Source of the DNA: Thiorhodovibrio frisius
GTDB taxonomy: Bacteria > Pseudomonadota > Gammaproteobacteria > Chromatiales > Chromatiaceae
Length of the DNA: 64,000 nucleotides
Assembly (NCBI RefSeq): GCF_033954835.1
Contig: NZ_CP121471.1
Location: 1,792,501-1,856,500, forward strand
Direction: 5' to 3'
The notes beneath the pieces were generated by a model that made no database searches, was not told where the DNA came from, and saw only the letters and a program-made list of their open reading frames with translations. Positions 53,846 to 62,490 of the stretch are shown here, piece after piece; position 1 is the stretch's first letter; each line of letters opens with the position of its first letter. Both the position numbers and the translations under genes were made by a program.

Positions 53846-54738
53846 AGGCATTTCAGCAAAAGCAATGGAATGCTCCCGAGTCAGCCACGTTTGAACAAGT
53901 CATGCTGTACTTTCTTGACGAGACCGAATCTGTCAAGCGAAGTCACAAGGATGATTTGTTGCACGCAAGAAATCTTCGCGAGAGTTTTGAAAACGAAGAT
54001 ATGCGTGCGCTGACGCCGGTTGCGGTTGGGGAACATATTGCTCGGCGAAAGAAAGATGGTGTTTCTAACGCTACGATTAATCGCGAGCTTTCTTTGTTAT
54101 CAGCCGCGATTAATCGTTACAACCGGGACTTTATAGATAGCTTGCCGAATCCAGCGAAAGGGCGAAGACTGCAAGAGCCGGAAGCGAGGATTCGCTATCT
54201 GACCAGAAGGGAAGCTGAAAACTTGATTGCGCAGGCGGAAACCGCTTTTCGGGCACCACATTTGCCAGACTTTATTCGTCTGGCCTTGCACACCGGCTGC
54301 CGTGCTCAGGAGATGTTGGGGCTGGAGTGGTCTCGGGTGGACCTGGAAGGGCGCCTGATCTTTCTTGAAAGACAGCATACCAAGGCGGGAAGGCGGCGTT
54401 CGGTGCCGCTAAATGATGTGGCTTACAAGGCAATTCAGAGTCGCCAGGTATTCTGCCAAGAACATTGTCCTGACAGTCCTTGGGTGTTCTGCAACGGCCA
54501 GGGCCAGCGGATCACAACGGTGAAGAAAAGTTTTGCGACAGCTTGTCGGAAAGCTGGGATCGAGGATTTTCGCATCCACGATCTCCGCCACACCTGCGCG
54601 GCATGGCTGACCACCGCTGGGGTGCCAACACCAGAGATCCGGGATCTTCTAGGGCATGCTTCGATCACGATGACCGAAAAGTACGCCCATCTCGCACCCG
54701 ATAACATTCGTCGGGCGGTAGGCGCACTGGAAGGGTAA
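53689..54738 (+). CDS. int: tyrosine integrase of the island
   Basis: This 349-residue tyrosine recombinase catalyses integration at tRNA-Asn. The start at ATG 53689 has AGGAG and gives the family-typical NDKDGLHQRKDSPYWWASYK. The catalytic arginine is in LALHTGCRAQEMLGLEW, the HxxR block is FRIHDLRHTCAAWL, and the GH and tyrosine are in LLGHASITMTEKYAHLAP. It ends 62 bp before the tRNA, as usual for such islands, and appears intact. Confidence 0.95.
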   Translation: MAKRNDKDGLHQRKDSPYWWASYKDSGGKRVRCSTGTQDREEAAALLAKWKLEAFQQKQWNAPESATFEQVMLYFLDETESVKRSHKDDLLHARNLRESFENEDMRALTPVAVGEHIARRKKDGVSNATINRELSLLSAAINRYNRDFIDSLPNPAKGRRLQEPEARIRYLTRREAENLIAQAETAFRAPHLPDFIRLALHTGCRAQEMLGLEWSRVDLEGRLIFLERQHTKAGRRRSVPLNDVAYKAIQSRQVFCQEHCPDSPWVFCNGQGQRITTVKKSFATACRKAGIEDFRIHDLRHTCAAWLTTAGVPTPEIRDLLGHASITMTEKYAHLAPDNIRRAVGALEG

Positions 54739-54773
54739 GTCACGTTTTAGTCACGTGCGATTCTGGGTCACGT
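54736..54773. promoter_or_regulatory. putative arm-type integrase-binding sites, right end
   Basis: TAAGTCACGTTTTAGTCACG (54736-54755) and a following GGTCACGT (54766) match the left-end repeats at 36388-36420. They overlap the last codon of the integrase and lie just inside the right attachment site. Confidence 0.6.
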
Positions 54774-54797
54774 CCAGAATCGCCGTAACTACTTGAT

Positions 54798-54844
54798 TTT
54801 GGCTCCCCGACGTGGACTCGAACCACGGACCCACTGATTAACAG
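54798..54844. repeat. right attachment site within tRNA-Asn
   Basis: This 47-bp segment is identical to 36252-36298. It forms the 3' part of the intact tRNA-Asn, from the CCA end through the anticodon 3' side. The tRNA stays complete after integration. Confidence 0.9.
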
Positions 54845-54875
54845 TCAGTTGCTCTACCAACTGAGCTATCGGGGA
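54800..54875 (-). tRNA. tRNA-Asn (anticodon GTT)
   Basis: The 76-nt cloverleaf on the minus strand has acceptor arms TCCCCGA and TCGGGGA and a genome-encoded CCA. The D arm is AGCTC...GAGCA, the anticodon loop holds CTGTTAAT with GTT, and the T arm contains GGTTCGAGTCC. Its 3' half is the island attachment sequence. Confidence 0.96.
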
Positions 54876-54894
54876 ATTGAGCGGATTTTTGTTG

Positions 54895-54971
54895 TGGCGC
54901 GCCCGGAGAGATTCGAACTCCCGACCACCTGGTTCGTAGCCAGGTACTCTATCCAGCTGAGCTACGGGCGC
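54895..54971 (-). tRNA. tRNA-Arg (anticodon ACG)
   Basis: The 77-nt minus-strand cloverleaf has acceptor GCGCCCG pairing with CGGGCGC and an encoded CCA. The anticodon arm is CCTGG-CTACGAA-CCAGG with ACG, and the T loop is TTCGAAT. It is upstream of tRNA-Asn, and the two share a promoter. Confidence 0.96.
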
Positions 54972-54983
54972 TGCGAGCCGATT

Positions 54984-55012
54984 ATTCTCTTGTTTTTGGG
55001 TTGTCGTGTCAA
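54984..55012 (-). promoter_or_regulatory. promoter of the tRNA-Arg/tRNA-Asn operon
   Basis: On the minus strand a perfect -35 TTGACA (55007-55012) is 17 bp from a -10-like GAGAAT (54984-54989). A GC-rich discriminator (CGGCTCGC) precedes the tRNA-Arg start, typical of stringently controlled stable RNA promoters. Confidence 0.65.
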
Positions 55013-55141
55013 GGTGCAATTTTTTTGCTTGTTGGGTTCTCTTGGTGGCTGGGGTTGTGTTGGAGTCGGTTGCGGGCTTCAGTCTCTTGCCTACGGGGGT
55101 AGACTGGCAGGTTTTCAGGCACATTTTCGGTGGAGTTGGCG

Positions 55142-55840
55142 ATGCGGGTGCTGTTGGTTGAGGATGATGTGCAGCTTGGTGCTTATCTGAAGAAAGCCCT
55201 GGCGGAGATCGGTGCTTTGGTGGATGTCGCCGAGGATGGCCGTGAGGGGTTGTTGATGGCGGCGAGCAGTGAGTACGACTTGTTGCTGCTTGACCGCCTC
55301 TTGCCGCAGGTGGATGGGTTGACGATTTTGCGGACCTTGCGTGCCTCGGGTGATCGCACGCCGGTGCTGATTCTCAGTGCGCTGGGCGATGTGGATGATC
55401 GGGTCGAAGGACTGCGTGCCGGGGGGGATGATTATCTGGTTAAGCCGCCGGTGTTTTCAGAGTTGCAGGCGCGGATCGAGGCGCTGATGCGGCGCACATC
55501 GCCGGCCGAGGCGGCCAGTACCCGTCTGCGGTTGGGAGATTTGGAAATGGATCTTTTGGCACGCGAGGTGACGCGCGCGGGTGAGCGGATCGCGCTGCAG
55601 CCGCGCGAGTTTCGGCTGCTGGAGTATTTGTTGCGACATGCCGGGCAGGTGGTGACGCGCACCATGTTGCTAGAGCATGTCTGGGATTATCATTTTGATC
55701 CTCAGACCAATGTGATCGATGTGCATGTCAGTCGCTTGCGTGGCAAGATCGATAAAGGCTTCGCCTATTCCTTATTACATACGGTGCGTGGGGCAGGCTA
55801 TGTGATGCGGGCACCGGATGCGCCTGAGTCGGGGAGCTGA
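55142..55840 (+). CDS. OmpR/PhoB-family response regulator
   Basis: I use ATG 55142 (MRVLLVEDDVQLGAYLKKAL), not the upstream in-frame GTG. The receiver has the acidic pocket VEDD, the phospho-acceptor aspartate in LLLLDRLLPQVDG and the lysine in YLVKPPVFSEL. The C-terminal winged helix contains LQPREFRLLEYLLRHAGQVV and the HVSRLRGKID recognition helix. It sits just before a cognate sensor kinase. The controlled genes are unknown. Confidence 0.93.
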   Translation: MRVLLVEDDVQLGAYLKKALAEIGALVDVAEDGREGLLMAASSEYDLLLLDRLLPQVDGLTILRTLRASGDRTPVLILSALGDVDDRVEGLRAGGDDYLVKPPVFSELQARIEALMRRTSPAEAASTRLRLGDLEMDLLAREVTRAGERIALQPREFRLLEYLLRHAGQVVTRTMLLEHVWDYHFDPQTNVIDVHVSRLRGKIDKGFAYSLLHTVRGAGYVMRAPDAPESGS

Positions 55841-55841
55841 G

Positions 55842-57308
55842 ATGCCGGGCGCGCCTTCAGCGGTGAAGCGGGGCAGGTCAGGTTCTTTGGTGGCCGGGTC
55901 GGTGGTGGGCAGGCGTGTGCATGAGCGGCTGGGTGCGATTGTGGCGAGTTCCACTTTTCGCCTGGCTCTTTTGTATGTGGCGTTGCTTGCAACCTCCATG
56001 GTCTTTTTGCTTGGTTTTACCTACTGGTCGACGGCTGGCTACATGGCGCGCCAGACGGATGCAACCATTAACGCCGAAATTCGCGGTCTTGCCGAGCAGT
56101 ATCGGCGTCGCGGGCTCGGGGGGCTGACAGCGGTGATCGCTGAGCGCTTGCGGCGTGATCCTGGCGGGGCGGCGCTCTATCTGCTGGTGGATGATGACGG
56201 GCAGGCGCTAGTGGGCAATCTCAACCGCTGGCCACCGGACCCCGTTGCATCGACTGGGTGGATGGATTTTCGCGTGCGCGATCCGGCTGGCGTGCAATCC
56301 TCTGAGCAGGGTCGGGCCATGGCGGCACGGGCGAAGGTGTTTCGGCTGCGCGGGGACCTGCGCCTGCTGGTTGGGCGCGATGTGCGCGAATTGAGCGCGG
56401 TGCGGGACTTGATGCTGGACGCGCTCTGGTCCGGGCTCGCCATCACTGCCGCGCTGGCGCTGCTGGGTGGTTGGCTGATCAGTGCCAGCGTGGTGCGACG
56501 GTTGGAGGCGGTGAATCAGGTGAGCCGCGAGATTATGGAGGGCGACCTGTCGCGGCGGGTGCCTGCCGATGGCAGTGGCGATGAGTTCGACCAGCTTGCC
56601 GCGAACCTCAACCGGATGCTCGCGCGCATTGAGCAACTGATGGCCAGTGTACGCGAGGTTTCCGACAATATTGCGCACGATCTGCGCACGCCGCTGACGC
56701 GTTTGCGCGCCAAGTTGGAGCTGCTGGTGCAGGGCCAGCTTCCGCCCGCTGCGCGAACGGAAGCTGAAGAGGCAGTGACCGATGCCGAGGAATTGCTGGC
56801 CACCTTCAACGCCTTGTTACGCATCGCGCGGATCGAGTCAGGCAGTCGCCGAGCCGCCTTCGCGTCTTTTAACCTTGCGGACTTGGTGCGCGATCTCGCC
56901 GAGCTTTATGAGCCTTTGGCTGCCGAACGCGAGCAGCGTCTGGAGGTGACGGCGCCGGCCGAGCTCTGGTTGGTGGGTGACCGGGATCTGCTGTTTCAGG
57001 CATGTGCAAATCTAGTGGATAATGCGATCAAATACACGCCGGCGATTGGCTTGATCGCACTGGCAGCAAGCGGGCAAGGGCGCGAGGTGCGCGTGACGGT
57101 GGCGGATTCCGGGCCAGGCATTCCGCCTGAGTGGCGCGAGAAGGTTTGCGAGCGTTTTTTTCGCCTGGACGGCAGTCGCTCAAGTCCCGGCAGTGGGCTT
57201 GGGTTGAGCCTGGTGCGCGCGGTTGCTGAGCTGCACAGGGGGAAGCTTGAACTCGGCGACAACGCACCCGGCTTGCGGGCCAGCATTCTCATTTCGGCGG
57301 CGGGTTGA
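55842..57308 (+). CDS. sensor histidine kinase, HAMP-containing
   Basis: I start at ATG 55842 directly after the regulator stop. An upstream ATG at 55818 overlaps it. Two membrane segments (LALLYVALLATSMVFLLGFT and LAITAALALLGGWLISASVV) flank a periplasmic sensor of about 120 residues. A HAMP linker (SGDEFDQLAANLNRML) follows, then the phosphorylated histidine in NIAHDLRTPLTRLR and the ATPase motifs ANLVDNAIKYTP (N box), DSGPGIP and GSGLGLSLV. The signal is unknown. Confidence 0.93.
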   Translation: MPGAPSAVKRGRSGSLVAGSVVGRRVHERLGAIVASSTFRLALLYVALLATSMVFLLGFTYWSTAGYMARQTDATINAEIRGLAEQYRRRGLGGLTAVIAERLRRDPGGAALYLLVDDDGQALVGNLNRWPPDPVASTGWMDFRVRDPAGVQSSEQGRAMAARAKVFRLRGDLRLLVGRDVRELSAVRDLMLDALWSGLAITAALALLGGWLISASVVRRLEAVNQVSREIMEGDLSRRVPADGSGDEFDQLAANLNRMLARIEQLMASVREVSDNIAHDLRTPLTRLRAKLELLVQGQLPPAARTEAEEAVTDAEELLATFNALLRIARIESGSRRAAFASFNLADLVRDLAELYEPLAAEREQRLEVTAPAELWLVGDRDLLFQACANLVDNAIKYTPAIGLIALAASGQGREVRVTVADSGPGIPPEWREKVCERFFRLDGSRSSPGSGLGLSLVRAVAELHRGKLELGDNAPGLRASILISAAG

Positions 57309-57440
57309 TTGCTCTTGGCACTTGGGTGTGATGGATCTCGTCCCGATATTCCCGACTAGAGCGATGGGGAATAGTGTCGGGCATCCGGCTCGCATCGCTG
57401 TCGTTTCACGATCCGGAATATCGCAAAGGGGAAGAAACCG

Positions 57441-58058
57441 ATGAAAATCCAAAATTTTGCTGCGCTCACACTGGCCGCTGTTCTGACAAGCGCCACGCTG
57501 CCCGTCGCCGCTGATTGGGTGTTGGAGCCTGAACAGTCGCATTTGTCCTTCATCTCGATCAAGGCCAAAGACATCGCCGAGATTCACAGCTTTACGCAGA
57601 TGACTGGCCGGGTTGACGAGAATGGGCAGGTGAACCTAGCGCTGCAACTCGACAGTGTCGAGACGCTGATTCCTGTGCGCAATGAGCGCATGCGCGAGGT
57701 GCTGTTTAAGACCACCGATTATGCGCAGGCGACCCTGAGCGCCAAGATCGATCCGGCGGTGATTGATGGCATGCAGGTCGGCGATATCGGGCAGTTGCAT
57801 GGCGAGGCGGTGCTGTCACTGCACGGACAGGAGCAGCCGGTGACCCTGAAGCTACAGCTGGCGAAGGTGGCGCCCGATGTGATTTTTGTCGCTAGCCGCG
57901 AGCCGCTGGTGTTGGATGCCGAAAAGTTTGGACTGAGCGACGGGATCGAGCAGTTGCGAGAGATCGCCGGTCTCGAGAGTATCAGTCACGCGGTGGCGGT
58001 GAATTTTGTGATGACTTTTGTGCGTGAGCCGGTCGCGGAGGACGCGCCGCAGGACTGA
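57441..58058 (+). CDS. YceI-like periplasmic lipocalin-fold protein
   Basis: This 205-residue protein has a signal peptide (MKIQNFAALTLAAVLTSATL, cleavage after PVAA). The mature part has the YceI pattern DWVLEPEQSHLSFISIKAKD, a central beta barrel and VNFVMTFVREP at the end. YceI proteins bind isoprenoid-type lipids in the periplasm. It follows the kinase gene by about 130 bases and may be its target. Confidence 0.88.
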   Translation: MKIQNFAALTLAAVLTSATLPVAADWVLEPEQSHLSFISIKAKDIAEIHSFTQMTGRVDENGQVNLALQLDSVETLIPVRNERMREVLFKTTDYAQATLSAKIDPAVIDGMQVGDIGQLHGEAVLSLHGQEQPVTLKLQLAKVAPDVIFVASREPLVLDAEKFGLSDGIEQLREIAGLESISHAVAVNFVMTFVREPVAEDAPQD

Positions 58059-58139
58059 ATCCGCCGCGCGTTTTTCGTTGGATTTTTGGTGCTGGCTGGA
58101 TAGAGGCTGGCGCACGGGGCTGAGGGATTGGGTGATGCC

Positions 58140-59660
58140 TCAGTCGGTATCTGGCTGGCGGCCATAGAGCTGCACCAGATGGCGCAAGCGATCCGACAGC
58201 CCCGGGTCGACTGCTGACCAATCGAAACGCCAGGTCCAGTTGCCCTTGGTGGTGCCAGGGCGGTTCATGCGTGATTTCCCGTCCAGTTCCAGCACATCCT
58301 GCATCGGGATGATTGCGAGGTTTGCAACCGACGCTAGGGCGCTGCGGACTAGTGGCCAGGGCATGGGCTCGCCGATAGGGTCGCCTGTGGGCGGGGTGGC
58401 CGGGTAGGCGAGATAATCGGCCAGGTGCCAACGGTCCGCGTCGTCGAGCGAGCGGAACCAGCCGAGCGTGGTGTCGTTGTCGTGGGTGCCGGTGTAGACG
58501 ACGGAGTCCGTCTCGTGGCGACAGGGCAGGTAAGGGTTGTCTGCGCCGCCGTCGAAGGCAAATTGCAGGATTTTCATCCCCGGCATGCCATATTTTTTGC
58601 GCAGCGCAGTGACTTCGTCGGTGATGACGCCAAGGTCCTCGGCCACCAGCGGCAGGGTGCCAAACTCCGCAGCCAGGCGCTCGAATAATGCGTCTCCGGG
58701 AGCCGGCACCCAACATCCGTTGATGGCGACCGGCTCGCTTGCGGGGATTTCCCAGTAGGCTTCAAAGCCGCGAAAGTGATCAATGCGGATAATGTCGAAT
58801 AGACTGAGTTGGGTGCGGATGCGCTCGATCCAGAAGGTGAAACCATTGCTTTTGAGCCGATCCCAACGGTACAGCGGGTTACCCCAGCGTTGGCCGGTTT
58901 CCGAGAAATAATCCGGCGGCACGCCCGCAACGACACGGGTGCTGCCGTCGGGATTCAGGTCGAAGTCATCCGGTCGCGCCCACACCTCGGCGCTGTCGTG
59001 GGCGACGAAAATGGGCATGTCGCCAAATAATTTGACGCCCCGGCTGTTGGCATGTTCGCGCAGTGCGGCCCACTGGGTGAAAAAGACAAACTGCTCCCAG
59101 CGGATGTACTCGATCCGATCGGCCAGTTTTGTTCTTGCCTGCTTCAGCGCGCGGCTCTCGCGTTTGCGCAATCCTTTGGGCCACTGCCACCAGGGTTGGG
59201 CGCGGTCCTCGCTGATGGCGCGAAACAGCGCGTAGTCCTCAAGCCAGTAGTCGTGCTGGCTGGTAAAACGGGTGAGGGCGGCTTTATCCTCATCACCTGC
59301 CACCTGACGGAAGCCGTGGTAGGCCAGTCGCAGCGCGGCAGGCTTGGCGCGCGGGTCATCAAGGTTGTCCGGAAGTTGATCCAGCCAGCCCGACTTGAGT
59401 AAGGGGTCCAGGCCGATGAGGCGCGGATCGCCCGCGTGCGCCGAACTGGTCTGATAGGGCGACAGATCGCCCTGTGGCGGCCCAACCGGTAGCATCTGCC
59501 AGGCGCTCAGACCGCTGTCGGCCAGGAAGTTGACGAAATTGAACGCCTCCCAGCCAAGATCGCCACAGGTACCGGCGCCGGGCAGGGAGGTGATGTGCAG
59601 CAGCAGGCCCGCGCGTCGCTGGTGCAGCGTGGCGGCGGATCTTTGGTCAGGGTATGTCAT
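58140..59660 (-). CDS. malQ: 4-alpha-glucanotransferase (amylomaltase)
   Basis: This 506-residue GH77 enzyme transfers maltodextrin segments between glucans. The nucleophile aspartate is in FDIIRIDHFRGFEAYW, the acid/base glutamate in VAEDLGVITDEV, and the transition-state aspartate in YTGTHDNDTTLGWF. Length is normal and no signal peptide is seen, so it is cytosolic. It is divergent from glgB, which fits shared glycogen metabolism. Confidence 0.97.
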   Translation of the reverse strand: MTYPDQRSAATLHQRRAGLLLHITSLPGAGTCGDLGWEAFNFVNFLADSGLSAWQMLPVGPPQGDLSPYQTSSAHAGDPRLIGLDPLLKSGWLDQLPDNLDDPRAKPAALRLAYHGFRQVAGDEDKAALTRFTSQHDYWLEDYALFRAISEDRAQPWWQWPKGLRKRESRALKQARTKLADRIEYIRWEQFVFFTQWAALREHANSRGVKLFGDMPIFVAHDSAEVWARPDDFDLNPDGSTRVVAGVPPDYFSETGQRWGNPLYRWDRLKSNGFTFWIERIRTQLSLFDIIRIDHFRGFEAYWEIPASEPVAINGCWVPAPGDALFERLAAEFGTLPLVAEDLGVITDEVTALRKKYGMPGMKILQFAFDGGADNPYLPCRHETDSVVYTGTHDNDTTLGWFRSLDDADRWHLADYLAYPATPPTGDPIGEPMPWPLVRSALASVANLAIIPMQDVLELDGKSRMNRPGTTKGNWTWRFDWSAVDPGLSDRLRHLVQLYGRQPDTD

Positions 59661-59784
59661 GCAAGCTTCAGGTCCGGGTTGATGTACTGCGTCAGAGTCC
59701 AGATCGGCACAGGTGTGGAACGGGGCGCGTCAGGAATGCGTCTGTCCTATGTTAACATTATGCCTTTCAAGGGTGCCGGGCATC

Positions 59785-59859
59785 GCAACTTTGGGCATGG
59801 CAACCTCAGGAATTGCAACCCTAAGAATTGCAACCCTAAGAGTTGCAACTCAGTGAAGG
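59785..59859 (+). repeat. five tandem 15-bp repeats between malQ and glgB
   Basis: GCAAC-type units start every 15 bases at 59785, 59800, 59815, 59830 and 59845. The three central units share GCAACC, and the last bases vary slightly. They lie in the 328-bp spacer between divergent malQ and glgB. The even spacing suggests a slipped-strand repeat or an array of regulator sites. Confidence 0.85.
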
Positions 59860-59988
59860 ATTGGCCGCCAGCTTCTGGCGTCCCATCATCCTGACCCGAA
59901 AAATGCCCGGCCTTGCATACTCAGCGCACTGCGCCTGCTTGCGTGCGCCGCCTTTACTCAGACTACCCACTGCGGAACTGCTAAAACC

Positions 59989-62433
59989 ATGGCTACTGTC
60001 GAGAAGACGCCCAGCAACTTGCCGGAACCGCTGCGCTTAATCGTCGAAGCGCGTCATCATGACCCTTTTGAAGTCCTTGGGCGCCACGCGCTTGAGGACG
60101 GGCGAGCTGTGGTGCGGGTGTTTCTGCCGCAGGCTGAGCGAGTGCGACTAAACGGCGGTCAGCTTGAGCTTGACCGTGTGCCAGGTACCGATCTTTTCGT
60201 GTGGGAGGGCGACGCAGAACTGGTCGCTGGCCATTATCTGATCGACTGGTACGACAAACAGGGCCAAGTCCATACCCAGTATGACCCTTACCTCTTTGGC
60301 CCGCAGTTGAGTGACTTCGACCTGCATCTGTTCGGCGAGGGGCGTCACTGGCATGCCTATCGCTTTCTTGGTGCCCACCAACGTCGCCTTGAAGGGACTG
60401 GGGAGAGGGGCGAGGATGGCATAGAGGGCTTCGCCTTCGCGGTCTGGGCGCCGAGCGCGGCGCGCGTTAGCGTGATCGGGGAGTTTAACGACTGGGATGG
60501 GCGTGTTCATCCGATGCGCGTTCGACCGGGTACTGGCGTGTGGGAGTTGTTCATCCCTGGGCTCGCGCCAGACCAACTTTATAAGTTTGAGATTCGCGAT
60601 CAGGCTGGTCTGCCGCTGGTCAAGATCGATCCCTATGGCAACGCCTTTCAGAAGCGCCCGGAGACGGCGGCGATTTTGCAGGGGCCGAGTGCGTTTCAAT
60701 GGCGCGATGCGCAATGGCTGGAGCAGCGCGCCAAGCGTAACTGGCAAGAGCAGCCGCTGTCCGTCTATGAGGTGCATCTGGGCTCCTGGCAGCGCGCCGA
60801 AGATGGCGGCTTTCTGAATTATCGGGATTTGGCCGAGCGCCTGGGCGATTACTGCGCAACCATGGGGTTTACCCACATTGAGCTGATGCCCGTCACTGAA
60901 CATCCGCTCGACGCCTCCTGGGGCTATCAGGCCACCGGCTATTTTGCGCCGACTGCTCGTTTTGGCACTCCGGACGATTTTCGTTTTTTTGTCGATCATC
61001 TGCACGAGCGCGGCATTGGCGTGCTGCTTGACTGGGTGCCGGCGCACTTTCCGCGTGATACAACGGCGCTCGGGCGTTTTGATGGGACGGCGCTGTTTGA
61101 GCACGCTGATCCGCGTCAGGGTGAGCACCGCGACTGGGGAACCTACATCTTTAATTTCGGGCGCCATGAGGTGAAGAACTTCCTGCTCTCAAGCGCGCTT
61201 TATTGGCTGGATGAATATCATATCGACGGCCTGCGCGTCGATGCCGTGGCGTCCATGCTCTATCTGGACTATTCGCGCAAGGAAGGCGAATGGATACCGA
61301 ATAAATACGGCGGTAATGAAAATCTCGATGCGATTGAATTTCTGCGGCAGTTAAACACAGTCACCCACGAGCAGCATCCTGGCACCCTGATGATTGCCGA
61401 GGAGTCCACCTCTTGGCCGCAGGTTTCGCGCCCAACCTACTTGGGTGGTCTCGGCTTCAGCATGAAATGGAATATGGGTTGGATGCACGACACACTCTCC
61501 TATATGGAGAAGGACCCCATCTACCGCCATTACCATCATGACCTGCTCACCTTCGGGCTGCTCTATGCCTTTACCGAGAACTTTGTGCTGCCTTTCTCGC
61601 ACGATGAAGTGGTTCATGGTAAGCGCTCAATGATCGACAAAATGCCGGGTGATGCCTGGCAGAAATTCGCCTCGCTGCGGCTGCTTTATACCTTCATGTA
61701 TGCCTATCCGGGCAAGAAGCTGCTGTTCCAGGGCTGTGAATTCGCCCAGGGGCAGGAATGGAACTTCGACGAGGCACTCGACTGGTATCTGCTCGAGCGC
61801 CAGCCGCACTTGGGTATCAAGCAGATTGTTGCGGATTTAAATCGGCTGTATCAGGACTTGCCGGCGCTTCATCAGGTGGATTTTGACAGCAGTGGTTTCG
61901 AGTGGATTGACTGTCACGATAGCTCCCAATCGGTGTTGAGCTTTGTGCGCAAGTCGAAGGATCAAAAGCAGATTGTCGCGGCTGCCTTTAATTTCACCCC
62001 GGTGCCGCGCGAGAATTATCGCATCGGTGTGTCGCGCGCCGGTTTCTACCGTGAGGCAATCAATTCCGATGGTGCCTTTTACGGCGGTAGCAATGTTGGC
62101 AATCAAGGCGGTGTGCATTCCGAGGCATTGAGTTGGATGGGGCGAGAACACTCCATTCCCATTGCTCTGCCACCACTGGCGGGCGTCATCATGGTGTTGG
62201 AGCCTGATGAATCCCTCGCAGCCGATGAGCCGGCGATCGGCAAGGCTGCGGTGCGGCCGGAAGGCGACCCCCAGATGGACCAGGCCAGTGGTCCGAACAG
62301 CGATCAGGCCAGGGATCAAGCAAGTGAAACCACCAGCGCGCTGGCGCCGGGCGCCGATGCCCCGAATTCCGCCGAGCCATCGCAGGCGCCATCCGGGGTT
62401 GTGGCCGATTCTGAAACCCAGCGTCCGGGCTGA
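59989..62433 (+). CDS. glgB: 1,4-alpha-glucan branching enzyme
   Basis: This 814-residue GH13 enzyme makes alpha-1,6 branches in glycogen. It has two N-terminal CBM48-like regions ([20 protein letters not shown] and [20 protein letters not shown]). Catalytic residues are the aspartate in [18 protein letters not shown], the glutamate in IAEESTSWP and the aspartate in [11 protein letters not shown]. The enzyme core ends near residue 735. The last ~75 residues are a low-complexity Ala/Pro/Asp/Gln tail not expected in GlgB. The start at ATG 59989 is preceded by a weak ribosome-binding site. Confidence 0.97.
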   Translation: MATVEKTPSNLPEPLRLIVEARHHDPFEVLGRHALEDGRAVVRVFLPQAERVRLNGGQLELDRVPGTDLFVWEGDAELVAGHYLIDWYDKQGQVHTQYDPYLFGPQLSDFDLHLFGEGRHWHAYRFLGAHQRRLEGTGERGEDGIEGFAFAVWAPSAARVSVIGEFNDWDGRVHPMRVRPGTGVWELFIPGLAPDQLYKFEIRDQAGLPLVKIDPYGNAFQKRPETAAILQGPSAFQWRDAQWLEQRAKRNWQEQPLSVYEVHLGSWQRAEDGGFLNYRDLAERLGDYCATMGFTHIELMPVTEHPLDASWGYQATGYFAPTARFGTPDDFRFFVDHLHERGIGVLLDWVPAHFPRDTTALGRFDGTALFEHADPRQGEHRDWGTYIFNFGRHEVKNFLLSSALYWLDEYHIDGLRVDAVASMLYLDYSRKEGEWIPNKYGGNENLDAIEFLRQLNTVTHEQHPGTLMIAEESTSWPQVSRPTYLGGLGFSMKWNMGWMHDTLSYMEKDPIYRHYHHDLLTFGLLYAFTENFVLPFSHDEVVHGKRSMIDKMPGDAWQKFASLRLLYTFMYAYPGKKLLFQGCEFAQGQEWNFDEALDWYLLERQPHLGIKQIVADLNRLYQDLPALHQVDFDSSGFEWIDCHDSSQSVLSFVRKSKDQKQIVAAAFNFTPVPRENYRIGVSRAGFYREAINSDGAFYGGSNVGNQGGVHSEALSWMGREHSIPIALPPLAGVIMVLEPDESLAADEPAIGKAAVRPEGDPQMDQASGPNSDQARDQASETTSALAPGADAPNSAEPSQAPSGVVADSETQRPG

Positions 62434-62490
62434 ATGTCGGCTCTGGTTGCCAAAGGCACTTGGCCGAAGCGGGGACAATCAGGCCGTCGA

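Larger units (their letters stand above)
36252..54844. mobile_element. integrative genomic island in tRNA-Asn
   Basis: The element is bounded by an identical 47-bp repeat (36252-36298 and 54798-54844) that corresponds to the 3' part of tRNA-Asn. A tyrosine integrase gene ends 62 bp before the intact tRNA. Repeated TCACGT-type motifs occur inside both ends. The interior is much richer in A+T than the flanks, and most genes are leftward. The cargo has no conjugation genes, so it is either mobilised in trans or an integrated plasmid-like element. Size is about 18.5 kb. Confidence 0.9.

Noticed and set aside
60148-61167. Open frame antisense to glgB
   Set aside because: glgB on the other strand has all catalytic motifs.
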